Shown: in pieces, positions 54,865-64,000 of the stretch
How positions within the stretch are numbered: the stretch's first letter is position 1
Layout: each line of letters starts with the position of its first letter
NCBI GenBank assembly: GCA_964058845.1
Contig: CAXKVR010000060.1
Coordinates: 62,001 to 126,000 of the forward strand
Source of the DNA: Carex sylvatica
Taxonomy: Eukaryota; Streptophyta; Magnoliopsida; Poales; Cyperaceae
Reading direction: 5' to 3'
DNA length: 64,000 bases
Program-made: the position numbers and the translations under genes
The notes under the pieces: generated by a model
Seen by the model: only the letters and a program-made list of their open reading frames with translations
What the model was told of the DNA's origin: nothing
Database searches by the model: none

Positions 54865-55195
54865 ATCAAGAAGCAAGTGTCACCACCAGACCGCAGAGAA
54901 GTTGCGATTTAGGATATCCTATTCCCTGTCCACAAAGATGCTTCTTTGTTTTGAGATCATTTTTTTTTTTTGAGATCAACAAAGATGCTTCTATGGACCA
55001 GTGCGGATCAGCGGAAGGCACATGCTCTTCAGAGTTCAGAGAAATTAAAAATGCTTTTCTACACTCTTATATATGTATCTGTGCATCTGTAATAAAGAAT
55101 CTGGACTTCTTGCTTCATAGCTCACACAAACTGACAAACGAACCCTCTTTACCAGTTGACCGCAGACCTTCATTAACGCGAATTTTTATGGGAGT
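54865..55195 (+). promoter_or_regulatory. Truncated orphan NLR leader
   Basis: Matches the other NLR leaders: AAGTGTCACCACCAGACCGC, ACAAAGATGCTTCTATGGACCA and CCAGTTGACCGCAGACCTTC, the same order as at 29735-30120. Similarity ends near 55190, before the transcribed leader. No NLR follows. It is a fragment of another duplicated NLR unit. Confidence 0.5.
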
Positions 55196-56559
55196 GAAAA
55201 AAATTTGAAAATAGAATTGGGTTGAATATCAAAGTCATTTAACCTATTTAAAATTTAGAATATAGAATTGCGCAAGTGTATGAAAAATACATTAGGATAT
55301 ATATTAGTTTTTTTCGTTTACAAAAGATGTAATATTTAAATTAAACTATAAACTTAAAGATGTAATATTATTGATACTAAACACTTATTATGATTAATAT
55401 TTTACAAATTAGATTCTACAAAGAAAATTGAATTAGTGAATTGAATATACATTGCAAAGTAATATGAGTGAATTGACGTTAAAATATAAACTTAAAAATT
55501 AATTTTGTGTTTTGTTTAATTGAAATTTCTTGTACTTTTAAATTCTATTTGTTTAATTATTTTTAGTCTTGTGTTTAATCAATTATTATTGTACTGTTGC
55601 AATGCTATTTGAAGTTAATTTTAGTCTTGTGTTTCAATTCATATATTAATGTATTGCAAACTATTAGCTTAATCACAATTCAATTAATTAAATGAATAAT
55701 CAAATTCATGAATTTAATAAGCTTAATCATTATTTTAATTTGATTATTTGGCTCTTTTATTTTGCTTTTTTAACTATATATCTAAGGATGAGATTATATG
55801 ACTCTCAATTGAGACATAAATGGGGCATAATAATGCTTTGTAACAAAATGGGACCGGCTATAATTTTTTTTGTTTAATAATCAAGGCTCCATAAGGAGCA
55901 ACAGATGTTGGGAAAAGAAAAAAACATAAGTGGGACATGATTTATTTTTCTTCAGTGGGTAAAAACCAACAAAATATAAATGGTTTTTGTTTGTCTACAA
56001 AATTTTCGTTACAAAATTAGAAATGATATAAAAATAATAAAGTATGAACTTAATTTAAATTTGTAAAATATATTTTAGAGTCATTCAAATGCCTCCATTT
56101 TTTATACCTATGTTATGTCTTCATTTTTATAATTATAAAAACTCAAAATTTAAAGCTTAAATTATTATAAAAAAAAGTCATTATATATGATCTATGTCAT
56201 TTTCTCTGTACACATATAAAAAACTATAGGATTATAATTTTGTTTTAATTAGTATTAAGAATTTATAAAAATATATCAATGTAGATAACTTTTAGTTGTT
56301 GATTTTTCAACTTATTAATTCATATAAAATTAAAATTTAAAATAATTTATTTTTATATTAATATAAAAAATAATATATATCACATTTGACGATTTTATTT
56401 TAAGATATAAATTTTAAAATTTTATTTTAAAAAAATAAAAATAAATAAAAGCTCCATGACACACAAAATGGAAGAATTTGAAGTCTACGCAAGATTTTTA
56501 TATATCCATTAAAATACGAAGAGACGTGATGCATTGAAAATGACAAACGAACTGAGAGG
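55196..56559. other. AT-rich intergenic region with dispersed repeat copy 2
   Basis: No gene. About 56074-56490 is the second copy of the MITE-like repeat at 48889-49282. The rest is AT-rich and unassigned. Confidence 0.4.
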
Positions 56560-57825
56560 GCTGTCATCATTTCTTAAAAAGTCAAAACAATAATGAGGAG
56601 ATGCAATTCGGGATTTTCTGTTTCCTGTACATAAAGATGCTTTTATGGAGAATTCATTTTACTTGAGGTAACAAAATATTTTTGTTTGAATCTGGACCGT
56701 CTAATTAAAATCCTCATGACTATTAATATGGTTTTGTGCATTTTAACTGGATTTGTTTAGATTTTAGAGAGCTGCGATTCAAACAAAAATATTGAGTTAC
56801 CTTATAGAATATGAATATCTACTACAGATGGCATTTGCTCTCTAGAGTCCATATTTATACCATAATGATTAATAAATTATTTGGATTCGATTCGGTGAAA
56901 TCAAAAATTCGTAATTCAGTAATAATTCAGATATAAATTGAGAATAATTTGAAATTATATGAACCGGAGATCTCAGGTCCACAAGGGAGCAAAAACAAAA
57001 ACAAAAATTAATGAATAATTTGTAATATTCAAGAAAAATTATGTAATATTTGTGAATTATTCGCTAATAATATAGTCAAAGTTCAGTCTCGTTCAGTTTG
57101 CTATCATCACAAAATATTTAATATACGAATAATTCGTGAATTAAGAAACAATTTTGTGACTTTGCTCCGGACCAATCAAAATAACCCTCTACACTTTTTT
57201 GCATTTGTGCATCTACAATAGAAAATCTGAACTATTCTTACTTCCCAGTTCACGCAACCACGCCGTCATTCCCAGTTAACCACATAATTAGGGCTTGGCA
57301 GCGGATAATCGAACTTCTACCTCTCACAATCCATCGTCGCTTCCCACTTATTATTTCCTCTCTACATGGCCTAGCTTCGAATCCTCTCGATATTTAACCA
57401 AAAGGTAACAAAAAGAAGAAACAAAAAAAAGGACACAACAGACGCGCAGCAACACCTGGTGCTCTTCAAGTTGAAGGGCCACTTAAAGTGGGTAATTCCG
57501 TTTTATTTATATTAATTTGCATTTTCAAGTAAATTAAATAATTTGAGATTGGATTAAAGTTCTCTATACTAAATTTTGCAGATATGACTGTTGTGATCGA
57601 TCTTCCATTCTTTTCTTCGGCTTCATCTTCACATCCAAATTTATTCTGCAAACCAGTTATGTGCTACAGTAATCCATCTTCCATCAAATCAGATGTTTGA
57701 ATTACTATTTCGGCACAGAGTAAGAGAAAACCTAGGCCCAATAATTTATTCTGCACAGAGATATTACACCAAAGCTGCAAAGTCAGGAATCAAATCTGCT
57801 GCGATCCAAATTTCTGCTACAGTAT

Positions 57826-57970
57826 TATGAAATTCTTGTTTTTTCAAATCTCACTGTTTATTTTTTTCAGTACACGCATCTCTAAATAGCTAGTTTTTCT
57901 GTGCACGTATCTCAAAAAACATCAACAGTTAGATTTGAAAAAACAGAGATTTCAGAGTACTGTAGCAGGG
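57826..57970. repeat. Hairpin-forming inverted repeat
   Basis: The left arm CTACAGTATTATGAAATTC...TTTTTTCAAATCTCACTGTT is inverted at the right (AACAGTTAGATTTGAAAAAA...AGTACTGTAGCAGG), giving a foldback of about 145 bp. A small MITE is likely; no target duplication was found. Confidence 0.5.
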
Positions 57971-58181
57971 ATTCGAATCGAGCAGATTTGTTTCCACAAA
58001 GCCACACCGTTTGATCAAAAATTTATAAAACTTGAATGTGCTGAATTAACTGTTCAGTACAGCAAAAAAAATAAAAAAAACTTTCATCCCGAGATGCTAT
58101 TTCAGTAACTATGGTTTTTTTTTTTTTTTTTTGTATTTATAGTTTATAAAAAAAGTTCCTGGTTCCGAGTCTTCCGACTAG

Positions 58182-58340
58182 GGGTGGCAAAATAGTTCAT
58201 AGTTCGTGATTTGATTTGAGTTTAATTCAATTCGAAATTAGTTCGTTTTGAAACAAATCAACCCAGTTCGATTCGAATCTTATTCAAATCAAATTCAAAT
58301 TAGATATAATTCGTTTGAAATTGATTCGCGAACTATTTAG
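58182..58340. mobile_element. hAT-like end fragment
   Basis: TAGGGGTGGCAAAATAGTTC followed by TTCGAA-rich sequence closely resembles the left end of the hAT element at 46573. No matching right end was found nearby, so it is a fragment or one decayed end. Confidence 0.4.
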
Positions 58341-59085
58341 ATTTGAATTTCAAATTTTTTTATCTGATTTGCAGAATAAATTTTTTACTGTAGAATAATT
58401 TTTTTTCAAATCAAACTCAAACGGCTTCATCTGATTTGCAGAATAATTTTTTTTTTTTTTAATGCTCCAACCATCAAAATTTCTGGTGGTTTACTGTAGC
58501 ACATAACTGCTAGGGTGTGAACTGTTCGGTTTGTACCTAACTGCGCCCTGATGGACAGTTACGGCACTCAAATCCTTTTCATTTATCCCAGAACGAATGC
58601 TTAAATGACTAATCGAAGCCCCATTCCGTGATGGAGCCTCAAATTTCCATTAGTCGTAACACCTTGTTTCATTGTTTTAAGTCTATATTGGTCTCTGTCT
58701 CTCAAAAAAGTCTATATCGATCTAACTCATCTAAGATTAATCCAAATCACAAGTCTCTAGGAAAACACAACACCAATTTGTTCCATACACGAAATTCCAA
58801 CTATATTTATCTTAACATATATTTCGAATAATTAATTATTACTTTTTGAAGAATAGAATATCAATTATGAATAACAGAGAAAATTGAAAAAAAAACATGT
58901 ATAGAGAGAGAGAGAGAGAGAGAGAGAGTGAAATTGTATAAATATTTTACATAAAGGAAAATCAATTATTAATTTTCTATACAAAATTGAAAATTTAATG
59001 AGATAGCCTAATCTTGATATTTGCTTTGAACAGATCTCGAATGAATGAATAAATAAGAAGTATAGTTGAAGTTGATTAACTGAGC

Positions 59086-61821
59086 ATGGCCGAGACAGCC
59101 ATTCTTTCAGCCCTCAAGGTCCTTGGAGCAGCCTTGGCTGAAGAAGTAACGAGCCTAGCAACCTCAAAAATTTCAGATCTTCGATCAATTTACGCAAACC
59201 TCAAATTAAACATGAGCAACATTAGTACTGAACTTCGAGTGATGCAAGGATTTCTTAATGGGATAGAAACAGACAACCCAAGCACTGAATCTCAAGTAGC
59301 TTGGATAAAAGAGGTACAGAAGTTAGCAAATGATATTGAAGATATCGTGGTTGAATTTGCATACCTAATTGGTAATCAGAAGTTTGGTGGAAAATCATTT
59401 TATCTGAAAAAACTTTTTAAAGAGCCCAAGTTATTGATAGCTCTTAAACGAATTGCCTCTGAACTGCTTGAAGCAGAGGAAAGGCTTAAGAACCTTGCAA
59501 GGATTAAAGAACGATGGTTGCCAACCATAGAAAAAAAAAATGAAAAGAACTCTAACTTCTCAAACAAGTACTCACACAATGTGGCTGTCTTTGCGCATGT
59601 CGTGGATGAAGATCATCTTGTGGGCATCACAGAAGATAGGGTGAAATTAACGAAGTGGCTAAATTTTGAGGAGCCACAACTCTCTGTTGTATCCGTTTGG
59701 GGAATGGGTGGTGTAGGGAAAACTACATTGGTGGCCAATGTTTATAAGAGAGAAAGAAAAAACTTTGATCGTCATGCATGGGTTTCTATATCTCAATCAT
59801 ATACCACTGAAACTATTCTACGGAATATAATCTCTGAAATATGTAGGGATGAGAAGGGTGTTAAAATTGATGCAACCAACATGGATGTTTTGAGATTGAA
59901 TACAACTTTACAAAATCTTTTGGGAGAACATAAATATCTGATCGTGTTAGATGATATGTGGGATCCAAAAGCATTCCTTGATATAAGGGACACACTTGTT
60001 GATAACCATCGGGGAAGCAAAATAGTGATTACTAGCAGAATGGCTGAGGTAGCTAATCTTGCTCCAGAAAACAAGAGACTAGAGCTAAAACCTTTCTCAG
60101 AAACATATTCATGGTCCTTGTTTTGTAGAAAGGCTTTTAATCATGAAATAAACCACGCATGTCCTCCTCCCCTGGAAGAGTGGGCAAGAAAGATTGTTTC
60201 AAAGTGTGGTGGATTGCCACTGGCTATTGTTTCCTTAGGTGTTATGTTGTCCGTGTTTGAGAAGACAGAATCCAAATGGAGACTGTTATTTGATCAACTT
60301 AGCTGGCAGCTAGACAACAACCCAAGCTTGGATCCATTGAAAAATATTCTTATGCTAAGTTTCAAGTACCTTCCAAAGTACCTCAAGAATTGCTTTCTAT
60401 ATTGCAGTTTGTTTCCAGAGGATTTTCTTCTTCCAAGAAAGAAACTGTTAAGGCTTTGGATCGCTGAGGGCTTTATAGAACAAAAAGGGAGAAGCACATT
60501 AGAAGAGGTGGCAGAGGGTTATCTCATGGAACTCATAAATCGCTGCATGTTACAAGTTGCAAAAAAAAATTATTTTGGTAGGGTGAAGAGGTGCAAAATG
60601 CATGACACGTTGAGAGAGTTGGCCATCTCTTTGTGCAAAAGAGAAAATTTTGGATTGATCCTAGAGGATAACAATTCAGAAAATGCTGGTGGTTCTACTC
60701 GTCGGCTGTCAATAATCAATCTGAGGGAGACGGTCAACCATGATGTTTGTCTACCAAAACTCAGAACCTTTTTGTCAGTTGACAATAATGTGCCCTCATC
60801 TCCTTTGCTATCCATGGTTTTTGACAAGTCAAGGTATCTTACTGTTTTGGATTTAGAAGGCTTGCCAATAGAAACGGTTCCAAATGCAATTGGGGATTTG
60901 TTCAATCTCCACTACTTGGGTCTGAGAAACACAAAGGTTAAGTCTTTACCAAAATCTATCAAGAAACTTCAAAACTTGCAGACCCTGGATCTCTGTGGTT
61001 CTCAAATACAAACACTACCAGATGGCATAGCAGAGCTGAAAAAGTTACGGCATCTATTTGCTGAGGTTGACTTAGATCCTACATATAGGTCATTTCATAC
61101 TCATACTGGAATCTCTTTACCTAAGGGCATATTTTACCTGAAAGATCTCCAGACTATACAGGCATTAGAATCAAATGCTATGGTAGTAAGAGAACTGGGT
61201 AATTTAACTCAACTGAGAAGCTTCCGAATATGGAATGTGAAAGAAAACCACTCAGTAGAGTTATGCAAATCATTATCAAAGATGAGTTTCATTTCCTTCT
61301 TATCTATTAGTGCAAGCGATGAGGAAGAGATTCTTCAATTGGGAGGCCTGAACCTCCCACAACTTCAGAAGTTACGTCTATGTGGGAAACTGAAAGAAAC
61401 CATGCTTGAATCGCCTTTATTCAGAATATCTGGGAATAGCATCCAATCGCTATGGCTTTGGTGGTCTCAACTACAAAATGATCCTCTGCCATCTCTTTCC
61501 CATTGCAGAAACCTCACGGACTTGGAACTCAATAGAGCATATGATGGACAACAACTAATTTTTAAGGCAGGGTGGTTTCCTAAATTGAAGAAACTGGAAT
61601 TGAGACAAATGCCTAATATGATTCAAGTGGAGATGGAGCGGGGCACCATGGCGAGCCTTGAAGAGATTTGGTTGAGGGAACTGAAAAAGCTAGTTGAGGT
61701 CCCAAAGGGAATCCTGCACCTCGTTTCCCTCAAGCGGATATTCTGCAGAGATATGCCTCAGTTTGGGGGTTTATCTAGAGGATCCCACAAACTATTTCAT
61801 TTCACCTGTGTTGTTCACTAG
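59086..61821 (+). CDS. CC-NBS-LRR (CNL) immune receptor, RPM1-like (NLR2)
   Basis: Single exon, 911 residues, a close paralogue of NLR1. An Rx-type coiled coil is at about 1-150 with IEDIVVEF in the EDVID position. NB-ARC has P-loop GMGGVGKTT (206-214), kinase-2 LIVLDDMWD (285-293), VITSR, GLPLAI, CFLYCSLFPEDF and MHD as KMHD (about 504-507). Short LRRs lie between about 535 and 885. All ATP-binding motifs are intact, so it is probably functional. Compared with NLR1, the coiled coil and the solvent-exposed LRR positions differ most; long stretches between MHD and the middle LRRs are nearly the same. The start context GAGCATGGC is identical to NLR1. A conserved splice-like GTGCAAG|GTAT lies in the 3' UTR. 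Confidence 0.95.
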   Translation: MAETAILSALKVLGAALAEEVTSLATSKISDLRSIYANLKLNMSNISTELRVMQGFLNGIETDNPSTESQVAWIKEVQKLANDIEDIVVEFAYLIGNQKFGGKSFYLKKLFKEPKLLIALKRIASELLEAEERLKNLARIKERWLPTIEKKNEKNSNFSNKYSHNVAVFAHVVDEDHLVGITEDRVKLTKWLNFEEPQLSVVSVWGMGGVGKTTLVANVYKRERKNFDRHAWVSISQSYTTETILRNIISEICRDEKGVKIDATNMDVLRLNTTLQNLLGEHKYLIVLDDMWDPKAFLDIRDTLVDNHRGSKIVITSRMAEVANLAPENKRLELKPFSETYSWSLFCRKAFNHEINHACPPPLEEWARKIVSKCGGLPLAIVSLGVMLSVFEKTESKWRLLFDQLSWQLDNNPSLDPLKNILMLSFKYLPKYLKNCFLYCSLFPEDFLLPRKKLLRLWIAEGFIEQKGRSTLEEVAEGYLMELINRCMLQVAKKNYFGRVKRCKMHDTLRELAISLCKRENFGLILEDNNSENAGGSTRRLSIINLRETVNHDVCLPKLRTFLSVDNNVPSSPLLSMVFDKSRYLTVLDLEGLPIETVPNAIGDLFNLHYLGLRNTKVKSLPKSIKKLQNLQTLDLCGSQIQTLPDGIAELKKLRHLFAEVDLDPTYRSFHTHTGISLPKGIFYLKDLQTIQALESNAMVVRELGNLTQLRSFRIWNVKENHSVELCKSLSKMSFISFLSISASDEEEILQLGGLNLPQLQKLRLCGKLKETMLESPLFRISGNSIQSLWLWWSQLQNDPLPSLSHCRNLTDLELNRAYDGQQLIFKAGWFPKLKKLELRQMPNMIQVEMERGTMASLEEIWLRELKKLVEVPKGILHLVSLKRIFCRDMPQFGGLSRGSHKLFHFTCVVH

Positions 61822-64000
61822 CTGGCAGCCAATATCACACTCAATAATTTGAGTGCAAGGTATACCTCCACTTATATTTTTTTTTTTTCAAATTTGTATT
61901 CTGAAACTTCCGCATATAACTTTTTTTGTCTGTTTCTTGAGAAAAATTTGAGGATTTGTACCGATTATTAATGTGTCAAAATGCATAAAAAGATTGTTGT
62001 GTCCTTATTTGTTTATTTCCTTAGAAAACTGATCTAGACTTGTTTCTTTATGATTGTAATGACTCAACTTATTTATTCATTATTTCAAAAAAAAAAAAAA
62101 TTGTTCCTGCATGCAAGATATATTCTATTGCCATTTTTTTCATGAATATTTTCTGTAATGAGAAAAATAACTGTTTTATTATTTTTTTTCTTTTTTTCTT
62201 TTTTTGGAAAATCTATGTTGTATGTTTCTGTAATAAGCAAGTTTTATTTGCCACGAATAAATTTAAAATTACCATCATCTATTATATAATCACGAATTGC
62301 TGCTTTGAATACACTTAAACTGATTAGACACAATTGCAATTCCACGATACTTTTTCTAAAGTTTAACTTTTATATTTTTCCAACCATTAATTAATTAATG
62401 TTATTGACTTAAGAGATTATGAAGCCCATAATTAGTTTATTGGTTGTATATTAAATAATCGGTATAAAATAATTACTGTTTTACTCTCTCTCTTTTCCAG
62501 TTTTCTTAAAACTCTACAATTGAAAAGTATGTGCTCAATTTCATATCGCAGGCCTTTCACACATTTGAATTGCATGCAGCATCAATCAGCCCGGAGCTCT
62601 TTGTTTAAGAAGGTTGTTATTATGTAATGAATAATATTTTGTTGTGTTTTTTCCTTCCAGTTTGGATCAAAATAAAGTTGAGTCTCAATTCCTTGTAGTA
62701 CTTATTTATGGCAAAAATATGTGATTTGCTAAGTTGTAGGCCTCATACTACCTTAGCAACTTGCGATATAATTTGTAATTCTAAGTGCACTATTCAGAAA
62801 ATTTATGACTCAAGGAACCTTGTTTAATTTGTGTTTGCTTTGTGTATTGTTATTATTAGGAATTGGATTCGATGATTGTAAATTTAACTACCATGCATGG
62901 TCTGTGTATGCTATTGTTGCCTAGTTCTATTTAACTTTTTCAGATTGAGATGAAGGGTTAAATGGCTGGTAACAATCTGGTAATTTTTATTTGCTTTGTG
63001 TATTATTATTTGTACTTTGATATTGATATTTGCAAGTTTAACAGCCCGATCATATGTACTATGTATGCATGCTATTGTACAGTTTTAATGTAGTTGTATA
63101 TATGCCAAATATTATTATTTTTACTTTTGGTGATGATTTCAATACATTATCCTAAAGAAATAATCATTCATCATTTTTTTTTCTTTTTGGTAATGCTTAA
63201 GGAGTACGAATATTAATATATATATAACATGGCTTTCTCAACGGTGATGAGAAATTGATAGCTGGAAGGGAAACTAAATTGCAGTGAAGTACATAATATT
63301 GTGATTCATGCAAATAAGCCTCTAAAGTTGAGGTCTACTTTATTTTATATAAAATCAAAGTTTAAGAAATAAAAACACATTATATTCCTCCTTAATATCT
63401 AGGGTTTGAAATTTGCATGATTGAAGTCTAGTTTACGTTACCAGGGTTTGAAATTTGCATGATTGAAGTCTAGTTTACGTTACCAGGGTTTGAATTTTGT
63501 TTGCCTGACATAAAATTTAACAGTACTTTCACTCTTTGAACTGACTTCCATATTCATGGGAAATAGAATCTCCAAATTATATAGGAATAACTTCTTCCAT
63601 TTTACATCAACTATATAATTAAAAATTGTGAGAATTTATAATTGTGAGATTGTGAGAATTTATATTATGTTTGGCGCGGTAGTGCTACATGACAAAATAT
63701 GTCAAATTTTCCTTATATATTGTATTTTACTTTTGAAGAAAGAGTATTGTCTCTTCTTCTTCTTTCACCATACTATAAACGAATTAACAAAACAAAAGAA
63801 GCATCTTCATTGATCATTATTTTGTTCTATTTAAATGCATAATAATATTTACCAAAATACTGCCTTAGTTGACAAAATTAGAGTTGATTTCTGCAAGTCA
63901 TTATTTAGTGATGATCAAAGATTCAAAATGAAATGCAAAACGCTTCAAGTTGATTTTTCCAAAACATGTCAGTGATCTGTTCTCAGCTAGTTTACAGTTG
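61822..64000. other. 3' UTR and downstream flank of NLR2
   Basis: Collinear with the NLR1 flank (19462-21226, then 28428-29560), but without the small MITE, CACTA and LINE insertions found there. A 42-bp perfect tandem duplication lies at 63401-63442 and 63443-63484; the NLR1 flank has one copy near 29227. No further gene is seen to the window end. Confidence 0.6.
63401..63484. repeat. 42-bp tandem duplication
   Basis: Two perfect 42-bp copies starting AGGGTTTGAAATTTGCATGA, followed by the start of a third (AGGGTTTGAA at 63485). The paralogous flank near 29227 has a single copy, so the duplication is specific to this unit. Confidence 0.85.

Larger units (their letters stand above)
56560..59085 (+). 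promoter_or_regulatory. Promoter and 5' leader of NLR2, with likely 5'-UTR intron
   Basis: Blocks shared with the NLR1 leader: TTCTGTTTCCTGTACATAAAGATGC near 56615, CTCTCACAATCCATCGTCGC near 57332, and TGCTTAAATGAC near 58597, matching 15851. The acceptor TTGAACAG ends at 59033, as before NLR1. The NLR1 TATA box is not conserved here, so promoter strength may differ. Inside are a hairpin (57826-57970), a hAT-like fragment (58182 to about 58340) and a (GA)n run (58904-58928). The 5'-UTR intron is inferred. Confidence 0.55.

Overview
The window looks like nuclear DNA of a flowering plant, probably a dicot. It is AT-rich, with spliced genes, two coiled-coil NBS-LRR (CNL) immune-receptor genes, a wall-associated-kinase (WAK) relic, and many LTR retrotransposons, CACTA and hAT elements and MITEs. 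There are no bacterial, organellar or CRISPR features. The species cannot be read from the sequence alone.

Layout, left to right. (1) A young Ty3/gypsy Tekay-type chromovirus (302-9464, minus strand) sits in the tail of a CACTA element whose right end is at 12012; its left end is not in the window. (2) NLR block 1 has a spacer (12013-14277), a 5' leader with a likely 5'-UTR intron (14278-16737), the intact gene NLR1 (16738-19461) and its 3' flank. A 7.2-kb CACTA element (21227-28427) splits that flank. Inside the CACTA element are a deletion-derivative copia element, a solo LTR and what look like exons of a captured host gene. (3) The NLR 3' flank resumes at 28428, followed by a second NLR leader with no NLR behind it and a second copy of the spacer (about 31728 onward). 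(4) A copia element (33243-36111) carries an unusual single ORF: Gag with two zinc knuckles, a host-like PB1 domain, then the end of RNase H. (5) A broken WAK gene on the minus strand (36599-44682) has an apparently newly inserted copia element with a full-length ORF (38142-42880) in its second intron. (6) The stretch 44.7-56.5 kb holds no intact gene. It contains foldback MITEs, a Mutator-type MITE, a 1.8-kb hAT, a cluster of foldback elements in AT/AG microsatellites, a 1.4-kb long-TIR element and a truncated NLR leader. (7) NLR block 2 has a leader (about 56560-59085), the intact gene NLR2 (59086-61821) and its 3' flank to the window end.

How it fits together: the backbone is an NLR cluster. 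NLR1 and NLR2 are close paralogues and share leader and 3'-flank sequence. Two further leaders without genes (about 29730 and 54865) record lost or rearranged copies. Transposons have expanded the cluster, and comparing paralogous flanks shows several empty sites. The most unusual object is the copia element at 33243-36111: it has perfect 5-bp target duplications and near-identical LTRs, and it encodes an in-frame Gag-PB1-RNase H fusion. The PB1 part resembles plant TPR-PB1 (PHOX/CLMP1-type) proteins, so this appears to be a retroelement that transduced a host gene fragment.
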